NCBI GenBank assembly: GCA_028551475.1
Contig: CM052357.1
Location: 19,949,931-20,013,930, forward strand
From: Casuarina equisetifolia
Lineage: Eukaryota; Streptophyta; Magnoliopsida; Fagales; Casuarinaceae
Direction: 5' to 3'
DNA length: 64,000 nt
Shown here: positions 1 through 12,657 of the stretch, piece after piece
How positions within the stretch are numbered: the stretch's first letter is position 1
Layout of the letters: each line of letters starts with the position of its first letter
Notes under the pieces: generated by a model
The model's input: the letters and a program-made list of their open reading frames with translations, nothing else
What the model was told of the DNA's origin: nothing
The model's database searches: none
Program-made: the position numbers and the translations under genes

Positions 1-1774
1 GGCAATGCCATAGCATTTTTTTATTACTTAAAATATTTTTCTTAAACATAGTATTGCTATAAACATTAGCCTTCTTATGAGCATTAAATTCAAAAGATTT
101 AACAAGTGTAGAAAAAATCTTCGTTGTGGTAGCCGTTGGAGACACTAGATGATACATATGATGTTTAGCCCTGCCCAGTCCCAATACTGTCCTAGTCATA
201 CAGTCTTGGAAGAAACAAAAATGATGGTAAAAGGTGACCTAACAAGAACTATCAAAGGTAAATTTGGCAATAGACAAAAGCTTGCATTTAAAGGTAAGCG
301 AGTATAAAACGTCATAGAGTATGACAGAAGGAGAAACACAAACAGTCTCAATGTGGTTGACGGCCACACTACTATTATTAGGTAGTTTGACCCAAATGAG
401 GTTGGATGTGTAAGACCTAATGTTATCCATGCATGTGAGATCACACATAATGTGGTCACTCGCCCCTAAGTCAATGAGTTAATTAGATAAAGACAGTTTG
501 TAAGGAAGAAACAATACCTATGAAGTTTGCCATGGGCTTAATAAGCCTAAAGTGGCTAAGGAGCTAAACCACCTGCTGATACTGCTCAAGTGTGAGAGTA
601 TGACCAAAAGGAGTAACTTGCTGCATCGAGGTAGTATTACTCATAAGAGGTGAGGATTGTTCTCTAGAATTAGTACTCACTGCATGTGCTAAATTATTGT
701 TACCACCTTTCTTTTTCTTCTGATTTCTAGGACGATTAGGATATCCAACCAATTGAAAAAATCTATCCTTGGTGTGATCCGGACGCTGACAATGATCACA
801 AAAAAGCAACTTGGACCCTCCTTGGCCAAATCCAACATTAGAGGAAGATCGCAAATTACCAATCATAGAAGAACAATTATCACGCTGACTAATCCCAAAC
901 CCCCTGCAAGTAATATGGGAGTTAGTACATTGAAGGCAAATAAGTCAGGTTTTGCATTATCAACCTGCAAACTACACTGATGTTCTTCATCAGTGATCAA
1001 CAGAAAAACTTTATCCAAGGATGGCATAACAATACGTGAGTGACATTACTGTGCACTATAGTATAAATGGGCTGAAGACCCAAAAGAAATCAAACTACCC
1101 ATCCAGATTCTCTTTCTGTAGTTAATAATGCCAGGAAATCACAAGTGTAATTTTTATACTTGCATTTGATGGTCGATAAACACTTATCCAATTTAGCCCA
1201 AAGATCACTATGTTGAGAAAAATATGTGGCGATAGATTCATCTGGTTGTTGCTTAACTTCTCCAATCCGTTGTTCCAAATCATAAGAACGAGTCCCCGTA
1301 ATTTTAGAATAACGTGTCTCAAACATCTTCCAAGCAGCACCAACAATACGAGACATAGAAATTAAATTACCGTTCTTAGGAGAGGACGAGTGCATCAGCC
1401 AAGAAAGCACAATCAAGTCACAATTATCACAAAGATTGGCCTAAGGATCATCATCAGCAGGCTTTGGCAACTTTCCATAAAAAAACACAAGTTTATCCCT
1501 AGATCCAAGAGCGATGAGCATCTTACGCCTCCAAGGGAAGTAATTCGAGGATCCCGTAAGAAGTTGAAGAACCAAAATGGTGGTGGAAACATCACCGATA
1601 ACAAGATGGAGCAAATTCAGCATCTCTGCTAGATGTCCATTCTTAGGAGGCTCAGATTTGGAGCTCATAGCTGCATAAATGGTAAATGGGGCAAACGACA
1701 GTGAAAACTAGCGACAAATGGCGGCAATGGTGGTGGTAAAAAAGAAATAATGGCAAAAACAGTCACAAATAGAG

Positions 1775-2040
1775 GCAAATGACCAATGACAGCTATGGAA
1801 AGACTAACTTGAGAAGGTGCGGCAAAAATGGCCGTGAAAATCAATTGAAATAGCGTCAATTGGTGACAACAGCAGTGGAAGGCAACGACAGCCAAAAAGA
1901 AACAATGGTAAAAATGGGCACAAATGGGCACAAATGACCAATGATGGCTATGGAAAGACTAAGCCGAGAAGGTGTGACGAAAAAGGTGGTGAAAATCGGC
2001 CAAAATAGCATCAACCGGCAACAACAATGGTCGATAATAC
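1775..2040. repeat. Two-copy direct repeat, period about 156 bp, in copia leader
   Basis: The stretch around 1,780 (gaccaatgacagctatgg) recurs around 1,936 (gaccaatgatggctatgg), and the similarity continues for roughly 100 bases. It lies between the gag start and the telomere-like repeats of the same leader. Confidence 0.6.
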
Positions 2041-2269
2041 ATGACCCAAGTCAAATAACCGGGTAGGGATCTGAGGTAAGGGGCCTGAATTCACGACCCA
2101 AAGACAAGTCCAAACTAGATCAAAACATGGCATTTAAATCATTTAACGAAACAAGGCGCTCTGTTTTAATGAAATGGTGCGCTCGGGAACCAGCCAAAAA
2201 TGGTGTGTAAAGACAGGGGTGAGAAAACGATGCATGCTGAAGACTAGCCAAAACGGTGTGCAAAGAGGG

Positions 2270-2611
2270 TAAGACAAAATAGTGCATTCTGAGAAACCTA
2301 GTGAAATGGTGCGTGTAGGAAAGGATAGAGAAACCGTAACCCTAAACAAAACGGTGTGCTTAACCATTTAGTGAAATGGTGCATTTAGGAGAAAGACGAA
2401 GAAACCCTAACCCTAAATCAAAACAGTGCACTTAACCGTTTAGTGAAATGGTGCATTTAGGAAAGGGATGGAGAAACCTTAACCCTAAAGCAAAACGAGG
2501 CGTATAACCCTTTAATGAAATGGAGCATTTAATGGTGGGAGGAACCCGAACCCTAAGACAAAATGCAACATTTAGAAAGGGAAACCCTAACCCTAGATCA
2601 AAATGGGGTGT
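2270..2611. repeat. Degenerate tandem repeats of about 60-70 bp with telomere-like core
   Basis: Each unit contains a version of 'accctaaccctaaa' followed by 'aaaacggtgcgctta' and 'tagtgaaatggtgcattta'. At least four units are recognisable, and similar sequence resumes at 3,869 after the solo LTR. The array lies in the leader of the copia element, between the primer site and gag. It is probably an element-borne repeat rather than a true interstitial telomere. Confidence 0.65.
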
Positions 2612-3863
2612 TGTTCGGTGAAATCTAAATGCAAGTGAACATGTCGAACAAGTAATATAATGATAAGAAAGATATCGTCCCACAAAGATTGGTGATTACT
2701 AGACTAACTAATTACTAACGGTGAATAACTCCTAGAATTTATCTAGCAAACCAAATTGATAGATGATAGATTAACTAACTAAGTCTAAGAAAACTTAATA
2801 AAAGAAATATGTTAGAGCATCCGATTTACCATAATTACTAGGTATTAATATTGATTATTTATGCTTGCAAGAAAGACAATATTTATGTGATGGCGAAACT
2901 TCCTAATTTATTTACTATCCTATGTCTAGGTATAGCAAACCTACTTAGTTCATTAATTCACTATATCTCTATATGTGAATTGAAACAAACCAAATGCATT
3001 AGGATCTATGAACATTCCTAGTTTGCACCGAAAGCCACACAAACAATATGGTATATATCTATCCATATTTAATCTATGGTTGCATATTACAAGAAGCAAC
3101 TGCATGCTATTTCCTGTCGGTCTCTAACATGCAAATCAAGTCATCTAAGTGGTAGCTAATCACTTAAAAGCATTAAACTCTGTAATATGTAACTTCACAT
3201 AAATAAAATATCTTATAAAACATAATAATCATAAGATTCATACCATCATAATTAGGTTACATCGTAGCTCTAACAAAAATAAACTAAAACATAAAGAAAT
3301 AATGAGGAAGAATGGTAATAAGAAATAAAGAAGGCATCTTGAATCCAAGAACAAGAAGTTTGTCACCCTTTTTGTCTTCTCTTCAAGAAAACCTTGAATT
3401 CTTAGCCTCTTTCTTGAGTTGTGCTCAATTTCCTCCTCCCCTCTTCTTTTGCCTCTTCTCTTCTCTTAAATAGGGTTTAGGTTTAGACCTATCTCCTATC
3501 CTAGTAGAATTGGGTTTTAGAGACCTAAAACAATTGGGTTTTGAACTCCTAAATTAATTGAGACTTGAATTCCTAACATGACTGGGTTTTCTATTTATTT
3601 AGAAAACCCAACAACAATAGAAAATCTAATAACAATCATCCAAAGCCCAAGCCCATCTTGACTCTCTTAATCTTGATATTATAATTTTATCACACAATAA
3701 GCATCAGGTTTTTCATGTTCATCCCTTTTCTCCTTACCTCCTTGTGCTACAAAAATAAGACAAATTCAAATAAATAAGAGGAGTTCAAATATTTTCTCAT
3801 AAGCATTGTATTATTTATTACCTAAAAAATAGGTAAAATAACTCTATAAAAATAGAGTTATCA
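2612..3863 (-). mobile_element. Solo LTR (family S), 1,252 bp, with 5-bp target duplication
   Basis: Read on the minus strand the unit starts TGATAACTC and ends CACCGAACA. It is flanked on both sides by GGTGT (2,607-2,611 and 3,864-3,868), a perfect 5-bp target-site duplication. No internal coding region is present, so this is a solo LTR left by LTR-LTR recombination. It interrupts the copia leader. A second copy of the same family lies at 18,800-20,204. The LTR begins with a palindrome around AACTCTATTTTTATAGAGTT. The parent is probably a Ty3/gypsy-type or large non-coding LTR element, but the family is not proven. Confidence 0.85.
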
Positions 3864-4095
3864 GGTGTTTAGGGAGGTGAAACCTAACCTTAAATCAAAA
3901 TGTGTCGTTTTGAACGACGGTGGCAATTAAAATTAATGGCCGTAGTAAAAGATGATTTTGACCAAAAAACCGATCAAAAAATGGCCAAACGAGCAAAAAA
4001 AAATCTAGGAAACATGATCAAAATAGAGAACAGTGCTTCAAACAAAGAATTGAGACAAAAAAAAAAAAATTGACCATAGCTCTAAACATAGTAGA

Positions 4096-5547
4096 GAAAA
4101 AAGAAGTTGGCAAAAAGAGAAAATAAAGCTTAACGAATGGAAAACGGAAACCTTAGGAAGGCTCTAGTTTCCTAAGATTCAGAAAACCACTAAGGAACCA
4201 AGATCAGACAACAAAATTCAGGAATCGCCTCTTTTCTTATAAACTTGATTAAAGGAAAATTAAACCTATTTGGTAAACAAATAGGTTGAAGACGCGATGG
4301 TGTGACGCGACCTTGGGCCAAGTTGGACAGGCCCAAACCCGACACCCAAATACAAATATGTTAGGTCGTATGACGGCCCAAACCAAATATAAACTTAACA
4401 TTTATATCTATATAAGTTACTTTTCATGTTTTGTTAAGAGGCAAACGATATCATGAAAACATATGCCAAACTTTCTAGGAATCGAGTTGGTGCGGGTGGC
4501 TTCAATCTATCCCACACACCCACAACCAATAATGTGTTGAAGAATGGATTTCAACCAATCTACTAGTCTTAATTATCTAGGTGAGATGTAAAGGCAATGT
4601 TGTGGGTGAAGACGAAGAAGTGGTAGTTAGACAGAGACTAGTCGGAAAGTTCAAACGTGGGGTTGGACAATGTTCATAGAAAGTGAGTTTATTAAAGTCA
4701 ATGTCTCATAAAATTCCAGAGAATTGATGAATAATTAAGGAAAGTATTAGCACAAAACTCCAAAGATTGTTATTTTCACAAAAATGAAATCCATTGAATT
4801 GATTTTGTGGCTTAGATGCCCTCGCAGGTCGATGAGTTGGGAAACTATTATGCATCTTCTTGTGAGAAGACATGAAGATTTAAAACATCAAAAACTAATC
4901 TACATAAAAAGCAAGCCAAACTTGCTAGGGACTTCCTTAAATTCTCAAAGAGTAAGTCCCACGTGGTTGTAGAGAGAATGCCACCTAAGTTGGATGGCTT
5001 ATAAATAGGCTTTTAAATAGTGTATTTTCAAGTAGAACAAAAACTAAGCAATGGTTTGATGGAGATTAGAAACTTTCCTTACCCAATAGTGGAAATATTC
5101 ATATAAATGGAAATGAACCCATCTATTTTCATGTCAAAGTAGTTTCCATGGCAATCAAAGCCAAGGGTGAAAATGAACGAAGGAGTTTTTCTATCATTCA
5201 CCAATGTATGATTTGATGGATACGATCACATCACTTGTCTTTTTCAAGCAATTCGAGTACTTCTAAACGAAAGTAATTCAAAGAACACTTAATTACGTAA
5301 TGAAAGGTTCCTACTTTTTTGAAGGAAAATTGGAAGGGGCACACGCATAGACTGAAAGAGGTAACGATTCACTTTTAGTAAGTTATACAGAGGTTATAAT
5401 CTAACAAACCTTTATTATTATGGTGGACTCAAGGCCCGTTACAATTCTTAAAGACATTAGCAAATAGCGTTGGACCTTTTAAGGTCATTATTCCCAAACT
5501 TCATAAGAAACTAGCAAAGACAGGTCTTCACCATACTAGATTTCAGT
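4096..5547. other. No gene recognised; 3' flank of TPS relic A
   Basis: This AT-rich stretch has no convincing coding exon. Roughly 4,100-4,440 may be the copia LTR. The segment 5,270-5,370 resembles 33,811-33,915 downstream of TPS relic B, which shows that the TPS duplication included the 3' flank. The segment near 4,480-4,770 shares motifs with 14,680-14,830 and with 37,040-37,140. Confidence 0.5.
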
Positions 5548-6745
5548 TTAGTCGAGCATAAGAGGTTCAACTAGTACAGATATGACGATGTTCTTAGTCT
5601 CTCGATCTTGAACGCCAAATCCATCTCTGTATCGGTAAAGGACATGACTCATGTGCACGATATTTGTGACAGTATTGACAAACGACTGTGCCTTGGGTAT
5701 TCGAGTGAAGCATTGTCCATTTAATTTCTTCCACGTTTTGTTTATCATGTCCTTGATGTACTATAAGGCCATTTCCTCATAAACATTCGCTTCTTTCATG
5801 TAATATAGGATTGAAGAAACAGCATCCCCTATTTCTATTTCAGCCTGTTACAAGTAATTTTTGAGGTTATAAATAAATTAACCTATGCACCATGAAAGAA
5901 TCATTATTTTTCAATTCAAGGAAACGTAGGTTACCTTTGAAGTTGCCAGATCATTGCAAAGTCGAACTATCAGAGATATATTATACATTAGATCTCCCCT
6001 CTTCTGCCCAAAATTTTCAAACTCATCTTCTACCTCATGTTCTATGCAAAAGAATGCATGGGTCAAAATCATAGAGACCAATGATGATATCCATGCATTC
6101 CTTATATATTCTTGCAGGGATGGTGTATAGCCCATGTTCTGCCACTTTGCTTCCACAAGTAATGAAGAACAAAAATTTGTCCACTATTGATACAAAACAA
6201 GCAAAAAATAATTCTCACTTTAAAGCTCAATGACAACATTATGTAGGTAATGTGGTAGGACACAAACAAATAAGTACCGCTTTCTTTAGATGAGGTAATG
6301 AGTGGCTCCAACGCTTCTTCTTTTAAATCTCACTCGCGATCTCATCAGTAGTATTGTACAGTGCTAAGAAGCAACTCTTCATGGACTCTAGAAAGTGTTG
6401 AGTTTCCTTGACGTCCCACCTAAATTTTCATATGTTAATTAGATTTTTTAACGTTCCAAAATGACCATGAGCCTTGTGTATTGAAAGTGCCAACGGTGAT
6501 AAGTCACAATAATAACCTTTCTACGGCTTTTGTGAAATCCTTCAGTTCTTCCAATGTGCCGTAAACATCGTAAAGATCATCAATCACTAGTACTAGATTA
6601 TGGACTTTGGTAACTGATTGTCTGAAACATTTGTTCCGAGGTTTGAACGCAAAGCCCACCGTGCACATGAAAGCTTCAACAAGTCTGTCTCTCGCAAAAC
6701 TCATATTCTTTCTGAGCCCTAGATTCTTCCACCACCTAAAACTTG

Positions 6746-7452
6746 AGAAGAAAAATAGTGCTTGGAAATATCATAAACTTAACACATAAGTAAGGCTGGA
6801 TATTATAAAGCTAAGCAAGCAAAAGGACTCGATGGAGTCATAGTTCACATAAACTACATATTTATAATAGGAGTCTGCCCTACTTTAGTCATTACATATA
6901 AACTTAGCTCCCAGGAATTAAATGTCATTGGTTACATAAGTCATCTGCTTGGCTGACGCTAAGGGAATGAATGTACATGGTTTCTTGGAAGCTGCTTGAA
7001 TGTCTTTATCATAATCTACACCATAGGAAGAGCCACTTTCTGTTTCTGCATTCAGATGTGTCCAGCATGGAGCGATGTCCTCCTTCATTATAGCTTTCCC
7101 TTTCTCTCTTCCATCATGCGCTCTCACATATGCTGACGGTGCAGTGTGCTGATTGTTGCTGGCACTTTCAGAGTGTTGTGTTGCTTCTGTATCCAGTGCA
7201 TTCAGAGGCTTCTTTGTCTCGTCTATCATCATGGGTCCTGAGCCAATCCTTAAAGTAGTGTTGGGTTAAGCTACCTTCCAATTTCCTTCATGCTGTGAGT
7301 ACCTCCAGCATCCTTCATCCGATTTCCATTGTCGTCCATATTGAGAGTAGAACACATGAGCCAAGAGAGCTTATTCTGCTTGCTGTTTAAGTTGACTAGA
7401 GGATCCTTCATCATGTCCATGAGGACTAAATGAAGGACCTCCGTCACTATCA
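6746..7452 (-). repeat. 3' LTR of the RE1-like copia element (707 bp)
   Basis: This matches 11,951-12,657 along its full length. On the minus strand it starts TGATAGTGACGG directly after the polypurine tract. An open frame inside it (6,918-7,232) corresponds to a longer one in the other LTR. Confidence 0.93.
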
Positions 7453-10400
7453 TTCCCCTGCAAGGTTAGCATGATGATGTTAACCTTGGAACGTAAGTCT
7501 TCAAAGCGATCCTTTGCTAATGGTTTAGTGAAGATGTCAGCAATTTGTTCATGGAAAGGTACGTGAACTATGACCAAAGTCCCTTGAGAGACTTTCTCCC
7601 TGACGAAGTGGTAATCCACTTCTAAATGTTTGGATCGATTATGAAAGATTGGTTTGGTAGTGAGCTGTAAGGCTGGCATATTGTCAGAAAACAATTGAAT
7701 AGGAGAAAAGTGGGGAATACCAAGATGCCGCAAGAGATGTAGCACCCAAGTTACTTTAGCAGTGCCAGTTGCAAGCGCCCAATACTCAGCTTCCATTAAA
7801 GACCTTGAGACTGTTGGCTGACGTTTGCTGGCCTACGAAATACAGTTCGCTCCTAGGAAGAGACGGAAGCCTATTGTGGAGCAACAAGTGTTAGTGCAGC
7901 CAACAAAGTCTGAGTCGGTATAGCCATACAGATTTGCAGTGCTACGCTTATGGATTTTGAGGCCATGATCAATAGTCCCATGGAGGTAACGAATGATTCT
8001 TTTCAGTTCATGGAAATCTTGAACCGTGGGGGCTGCCATTTTTTAACATAATTTGTTCACCGAGAAGGACAGGTCCAGTCTGGTTAAAGTCATGTACTAT
8101 AGGGCCCCAAGGATGCTACAGAAGAGCGTGGGTTGCTGATATGGGAAAGCTCCATTAAGTATGAGCTGAGGTTTAGTTGTCATAGGTGTTTCGAGTGGCC
8201 TGCAATGGAGCATTTTTACTTTGCTCAAAATATCATAGGCATATTGCCTTTGGTTAAGGAATAGTCCTTCATTGTCATGAAGTACTTGCACTCCTAAGAA
8301 GAAGTGCAACAACCCAAGATCCTTGACTGGAAAGACAGTTTTCAAGCGTTGTGCAAATAGATCTAAGTATTCTATGGAGTTGCCCATAACAATGAGGTCG
8401 TCCACATATACTAAGGTCCAAATGCTAATATCTCTTTCCCGAAAGATAAATAATGAAGGATCATATATGGAACAAAAGAAACCAAGTTCAAGTAGGAAAG
8501 ATGATAGGCAATCAAACCATGCTCGTGGTGATTGTCGAAGGCCATATAGTGAACGTTTCAGCAAACAAACATGGTTAGGAAAACGGGTATCATGGAAACC
8601 AGGGGGTTGTTCCATGAACACGGGTTCATTGAGATAGCCATGCAAAAATGCATTTTCTATATCATATTGTTTGAGGGACCATCCTTGCATGGTAGCTAGA
8701 GAAAGTATCACCCGTATGGTGGTTGGCTTAACTACGGGGCTATAGGTTTCTAGGAAATCTACTCCGGGTTCTTGAAGAAAACCCTTGGCAACGAGTCATG
8801 CCTTTAGGCGTTGAAGTGAGCCATTTGGTGAAAGCTTAGGTTTGAACACCCACTTACACCCAATAACATGCATAGATGTGTCTCTTGGTACTAAAGACCA
8901 AGTGGAGTTGCGATGAAGGGCTTGGATTTCTGCTTCTATAGTAGAGTACCAGCCTGAATGTTCTAGTGCATGAATGGTGGAGGCTGGAATAACTGGTATT
9001 CCATGAGGGGCAGCAAGAGCATACCTTGGGTTAGGATGGAAAACGCCAACACTACTTCGGGTTGTCATTGGATGAGAGCGTCTAGGAGGTGTTTGCGGTT
9101 TGGTGGTATTCTTGGGTGTATTAGGTGAGGTATTTGTAAGGCTAGTCGGTGTCAATTCAAAGGGTTCAATAGGTGTGGCTCTTTCAATGCTGGATGACGT
9201 AAGTGTACGCCTTGGACTGTCATCAATTAATGCATTCAGATCTGAAATATGTCCTTCATGATCCGTGTCTTGCTCACTTACTTGATGGTTAAGTATTTTA
9301 GTACAAGCTATATCTTCACGTGGCCTACCATTAGTCACGGTTGCCCTTAGGTGTCCTCTAGATTGCATAGGTTGGTCGGTGAGAGATGACAACCTTTCCT
9401 GTTGGATGACATCATTACCTTGATTTGGAATGGCATTAGTTGTTATTCTATAAGATGGTTCCCCTGGATTTTTTACTGCATCATCAAAATTTAGCATGTC
9501 TTGATTTAACTCGGATGATGATTCGACTAGTTCATCTTGATGGGATAGTGATGCATCATCTGGTTCGATGGTAACTTGTTGTTGAGAAGGAGTTACCGTA
9601 TTGTCTTGTGGCAATAAGTGAGGAGACATGCTTGAGTCTTGATCTATTCTGGTATCCTTGAATAGGTATACATGCTCGTTAAATATTACATGTCTTGATA
9701 TGAATATTTTCTGGCTTTCTAGATGAAGGCATCTATAGCCTTTATGAAGTGCACTATACCCTACAAAAACACAAGGAAAAGACCGAGCAGATAATTTGTT
9801 ACCGGTTTTTGTTTTCAAGCATGGGAAGCATTAAGTTCCAAAGACTCGTAACATTCCATAATCCGGCTTTCGGTGATAAAGGGTTTCGTAAGGTGAAATC
9901 CCATGTAATGTTGGGGTAGGTAACCGATTGATGGTAAATACTGCAGTTGAGAAGGCTTCTACCTAATATCTATGTGGTATATTTAACTGAAGTAGCATTA
10001 ATCTTCCAAGTTCTGTGATATGTCTATGTTTTCACTCCGCAACACCATTTTGTTACGGTGTATAGGGACATGAAAGTTGTTGGATTATTCTATGTTCTTG
10101 TAGATATGATTTCAACTCGTTGCTTGTATATTCTCCCCCATTATCATACTGTAATATTTTAATTTTGTGTTCAAATTGTTGTTCCACCATAGTTTTGAAG
10201 ACACAAAATATTTGATAAAAGTCTGATTTTTGTTTTAAGGGATAAATCCAAGTGAAGCGAGTATAATCATCTACTAAAATAGCATAGTATCTAAATTTTT
10301 GACATGAGACAATTGGAGATGGTCCCCATAAATCACTATGTATTTTCTCTAATGTTGCTGATGATTTATGAGTGGATGATGAGAAAGGCAAATAGTGACT

Positions 10401-11950
10401 TTTACTGGCTAAACAAACTAAACATAAAGTAGGTATTGTTCCTTCCAACGTAATCAATTTATTTTTCTTCAGATTTTCCAGTATTTGAAGGTTCGAATGT
10501 CCCAAACGTCTGTGCCAAATGTTACCATCGGCTGCTCTCTGTCTATGAGAAAAGTAAGCTTGTGTTCGTTCTTGAGGCAGCACATAGATGTCACCCTTCC
10601 TATAACCCTTGAGGAGAATTTTCTGCGAGTTCAAATCCTTAACAATAAAGGAATGTTTGTCAAACGTTGCTACGCAAGGATAATCATCAGTCAATTTAGA
10701 AATAGACAGTAAATTTTGTTTAAGTTCAAGTGCAACCAATATTGAGTTGAGCTTTATATGTCCTCCTTTAAGTTCAGATGTTCCCATATGTGTAATGGGA
10801 AGTTGCTGACCATTGCCTACTAGAATGTAGTCAGTTCCTTTATATGGAGATATTTTAGTAAGTTTACCTGTAGTATCAACCATATGAGAGGAAGCTCTAG
10901 TGTCAGCTACCCATTCTTCATTGTTAGGTTCAATTACTTGAAGTGCGGCAAGTGCTTTTGGTATGTCTTTGGTTTGATATATGTGATCAAACCTTCTCCA
11001 GCATTCTAACGCAACATGTCCACGTTTCCCGTAAATCTGACAAGTGATTGGTGGGCGGTTTCCAAGTGGTGGTGTAGTGTTGGTTTCTTGATTGTTAGGA
11101 GGAGATGGATTTACCTTGGAATGATTGTTCTAATTACAGCTTCCAGATGCTGATGGATTGAAGCCACGTCCTTGCGAGGTAAATGGTGTAGTTCCCCCGC
11201 GCCCTCTACGACCTCCACGGATATTTCGTTGTGCCACGAAAGCCATGTTTTCATTGGGTAGGGTTACATCATCTTTGCTATAGCGTTGATGACAAGATTC
11301 AAACGCCTAAAGTTGTGAAATAACTTCGTTGAATTAAGGAACTGGTGGTTTGAACATGGTTGTTTTGAACGCCTCATAATCTTTCCCAAGGCTTTCCAAT
11401 AACCTAAAGGTTTTGGAAGAGTCAGACAAGGGTTTACCGATAGAGCTTAGTTGGTTCAGTAACCCTTTGAATTCTAACAAGGAGATAAGGAGTGGTTTCC
11501 TATCTTTGTGGATGTTATGAATTTGAGATAAGAGATCAAATTCTCGTGCTTCAGTTTTCTGCGTAAAATGGTTAGAGAGAGCGTCCCATACTTGTGCAGC
11601 AGTTTCTAATTCAAATACATGTCCTAGTGCTTCTTTAGATAGTGTACTTATGATCCAGGATCTTACCAAAGCATCGCTTTGTACCCAAGCATCATAGTCT
11701 GGGTTTGGTTCCTCAGCTTCTCCTTTAGTGACAGTTTGTGAGGGGCTCTTGGTTTCACCTGTGATGAATCCGGTAAGTTTCTGAGTTTGTATCAAGGATT
11801 TCATTTGGGTCATCCATGGTAGGTAATTCCCTTCTGTCAGCTTTATAGTAACAAAGTTACTGACACTGACAGAGTTGGGAAAAGGAAAAAAGTTACGTTG
11901 AGCCATAAGAAAGGTCCTTGAAGGATCGAGTTGGTTATGCTCTGATACCA

Positions 11951-12657
11951 AGAAGAAAAACAGTGCTTGGAAATATCATAAACTTAACACATAAGCAGGG
12001 TTGGATATTATAAAGCTAAGCAAGCAAAAGGACTCAATGGAGTCATAGTTCACATAGACTACATATTTATAATAGGAGTCTGCCCTACTTTAGTCATTAC
12101 ATATAAACTTAGCTCCCAAGAATTAAACGTCATTGGTTACGTAAGTCATCTGCTTGGCTGACGCTAAGGGAATGAATGTACATGGTTTCTTGGAAGCTGC
12201 TTGAATGTCTTCATCATAATCTGCACCATAGGAAGAGCCACTTTCTGTTTCTGCATTCAAATATGTCCAGCGTGGAGCGATGTCTTCCTTCATTACAGCT
12301 TTCGCTTTCTCTCTTCCATCACGCGCTCTTACATATGCTGATGGTGCAGTGTGCTGATTGTTGCTGGCACTTTCGGAGTGTTGTGTTTCTTCTGTATCTA
12401 GTGCATTCAGAGGCTTCTTTGTCTCGTCTATCATCATGGGTCCTGAGCCAATCCTTAGAGTAGTGTTAGGTTGAGCTACCTTCCAATTTCCTTCGTGCTG
12501 TGAGTACCTCCAGCATCCTTCATCCGATTTCCATTGTCCTCCATACTGAGAGTAGAACACATGAGCCGAGAGAGCTTGTTCTACTTGTTGTTTAAGTTGA
12601 CTAGAGGATCCTTCATCATGTCCGTGAGGACTGAATGAAGGACCTCCGTCACTATCA
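11951..12657 (-). repeat. 5' LTR of the RE1-like copia element (707 bp), containing an open reading frame
   Basis: It is bounded by the primer site at 11,950 and by the target duplication at 12,658. It carries an unusual open frame of 145 codons on the minus strand (12,123-12,560). I do not recognise the product, and it may be fortuitous. Confidence 0.93.

Larger units (their letters stand above)
1..4095 (-). mobile_element. Ty1/copia element, partial, broken (cut by window edge)
   Basis: This is a fossil copia element read on the minus strand. Its parts run from right to left: a long leader, a gag region at about 1,090-1,670, a CCHC zinc-knuckle segment at about 560-870 (residues CDHCQRPDHTKDRF), and the start of the protease and gag-pre-integrase region at about 190-480. 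The rest lies beyond the left window edge. A degenerate initiator-Met-tRNA primer site may lie near 4,070-4,090, so the 5' LTR would begin about 4,095, but I could not fix LTR ends. The leader is unusually long and rich in tandem repeats, and is split by a solo LTR. The element looks old, with multiple breaks. Confidence 0.75.
6746..12657 (-). mobile_element. Ty1/copia element, RE1-like, both LTRs present, broken coding region
   Basis: The element is 5,912 bp with two 707-bp LTRs and a perfect 5-bp target duplication ACTTG at 6,741-6,745 and 12,658-12,662. A primer site complementary to initiator Met-tRNA (TGGTATCAGAGC on the minus strand) abuts the right LTR at 11,939-11,950. A polypurine tract abuts the left LTR. 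Order on the minus strand is gag (about 11,334-11,920), protease, gag-pre-integrase and integrase (about 10,050-10,900), a Ser/Thr-rich spacer, reverse transcriptase (8,097-8,900) and RNase H (7,400-8,040). By hand I count about 35 differences between the LTRs (about 5%), nearly all transitions, suggesting an insertion of the order of a few million years or less. It has a handful of breaks. It lies in intron 3 of TPS relic A. Confidence 0.93.

Noticed and set aside
2270-2611. Interstitial telomere
   Set aside because: The CCCTAA-like motifs occur once or twice per 60-70-bp unit and are embedded in copia leader sequence, not in a simple telomere array.
5548-6735. Functional terpene synthase gene
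   Set aside because: Exon structure is canonical, but in-frame stops occur in exons 3, 5 and 7 and exon 1 is out of frame.
11939-11950. tRNA gene fragment
   Set aside because: The match to initiator Met-tRNA is only the 12-base primer site of the copia element; the same applies at 21,061, 37,396 and 50,405.
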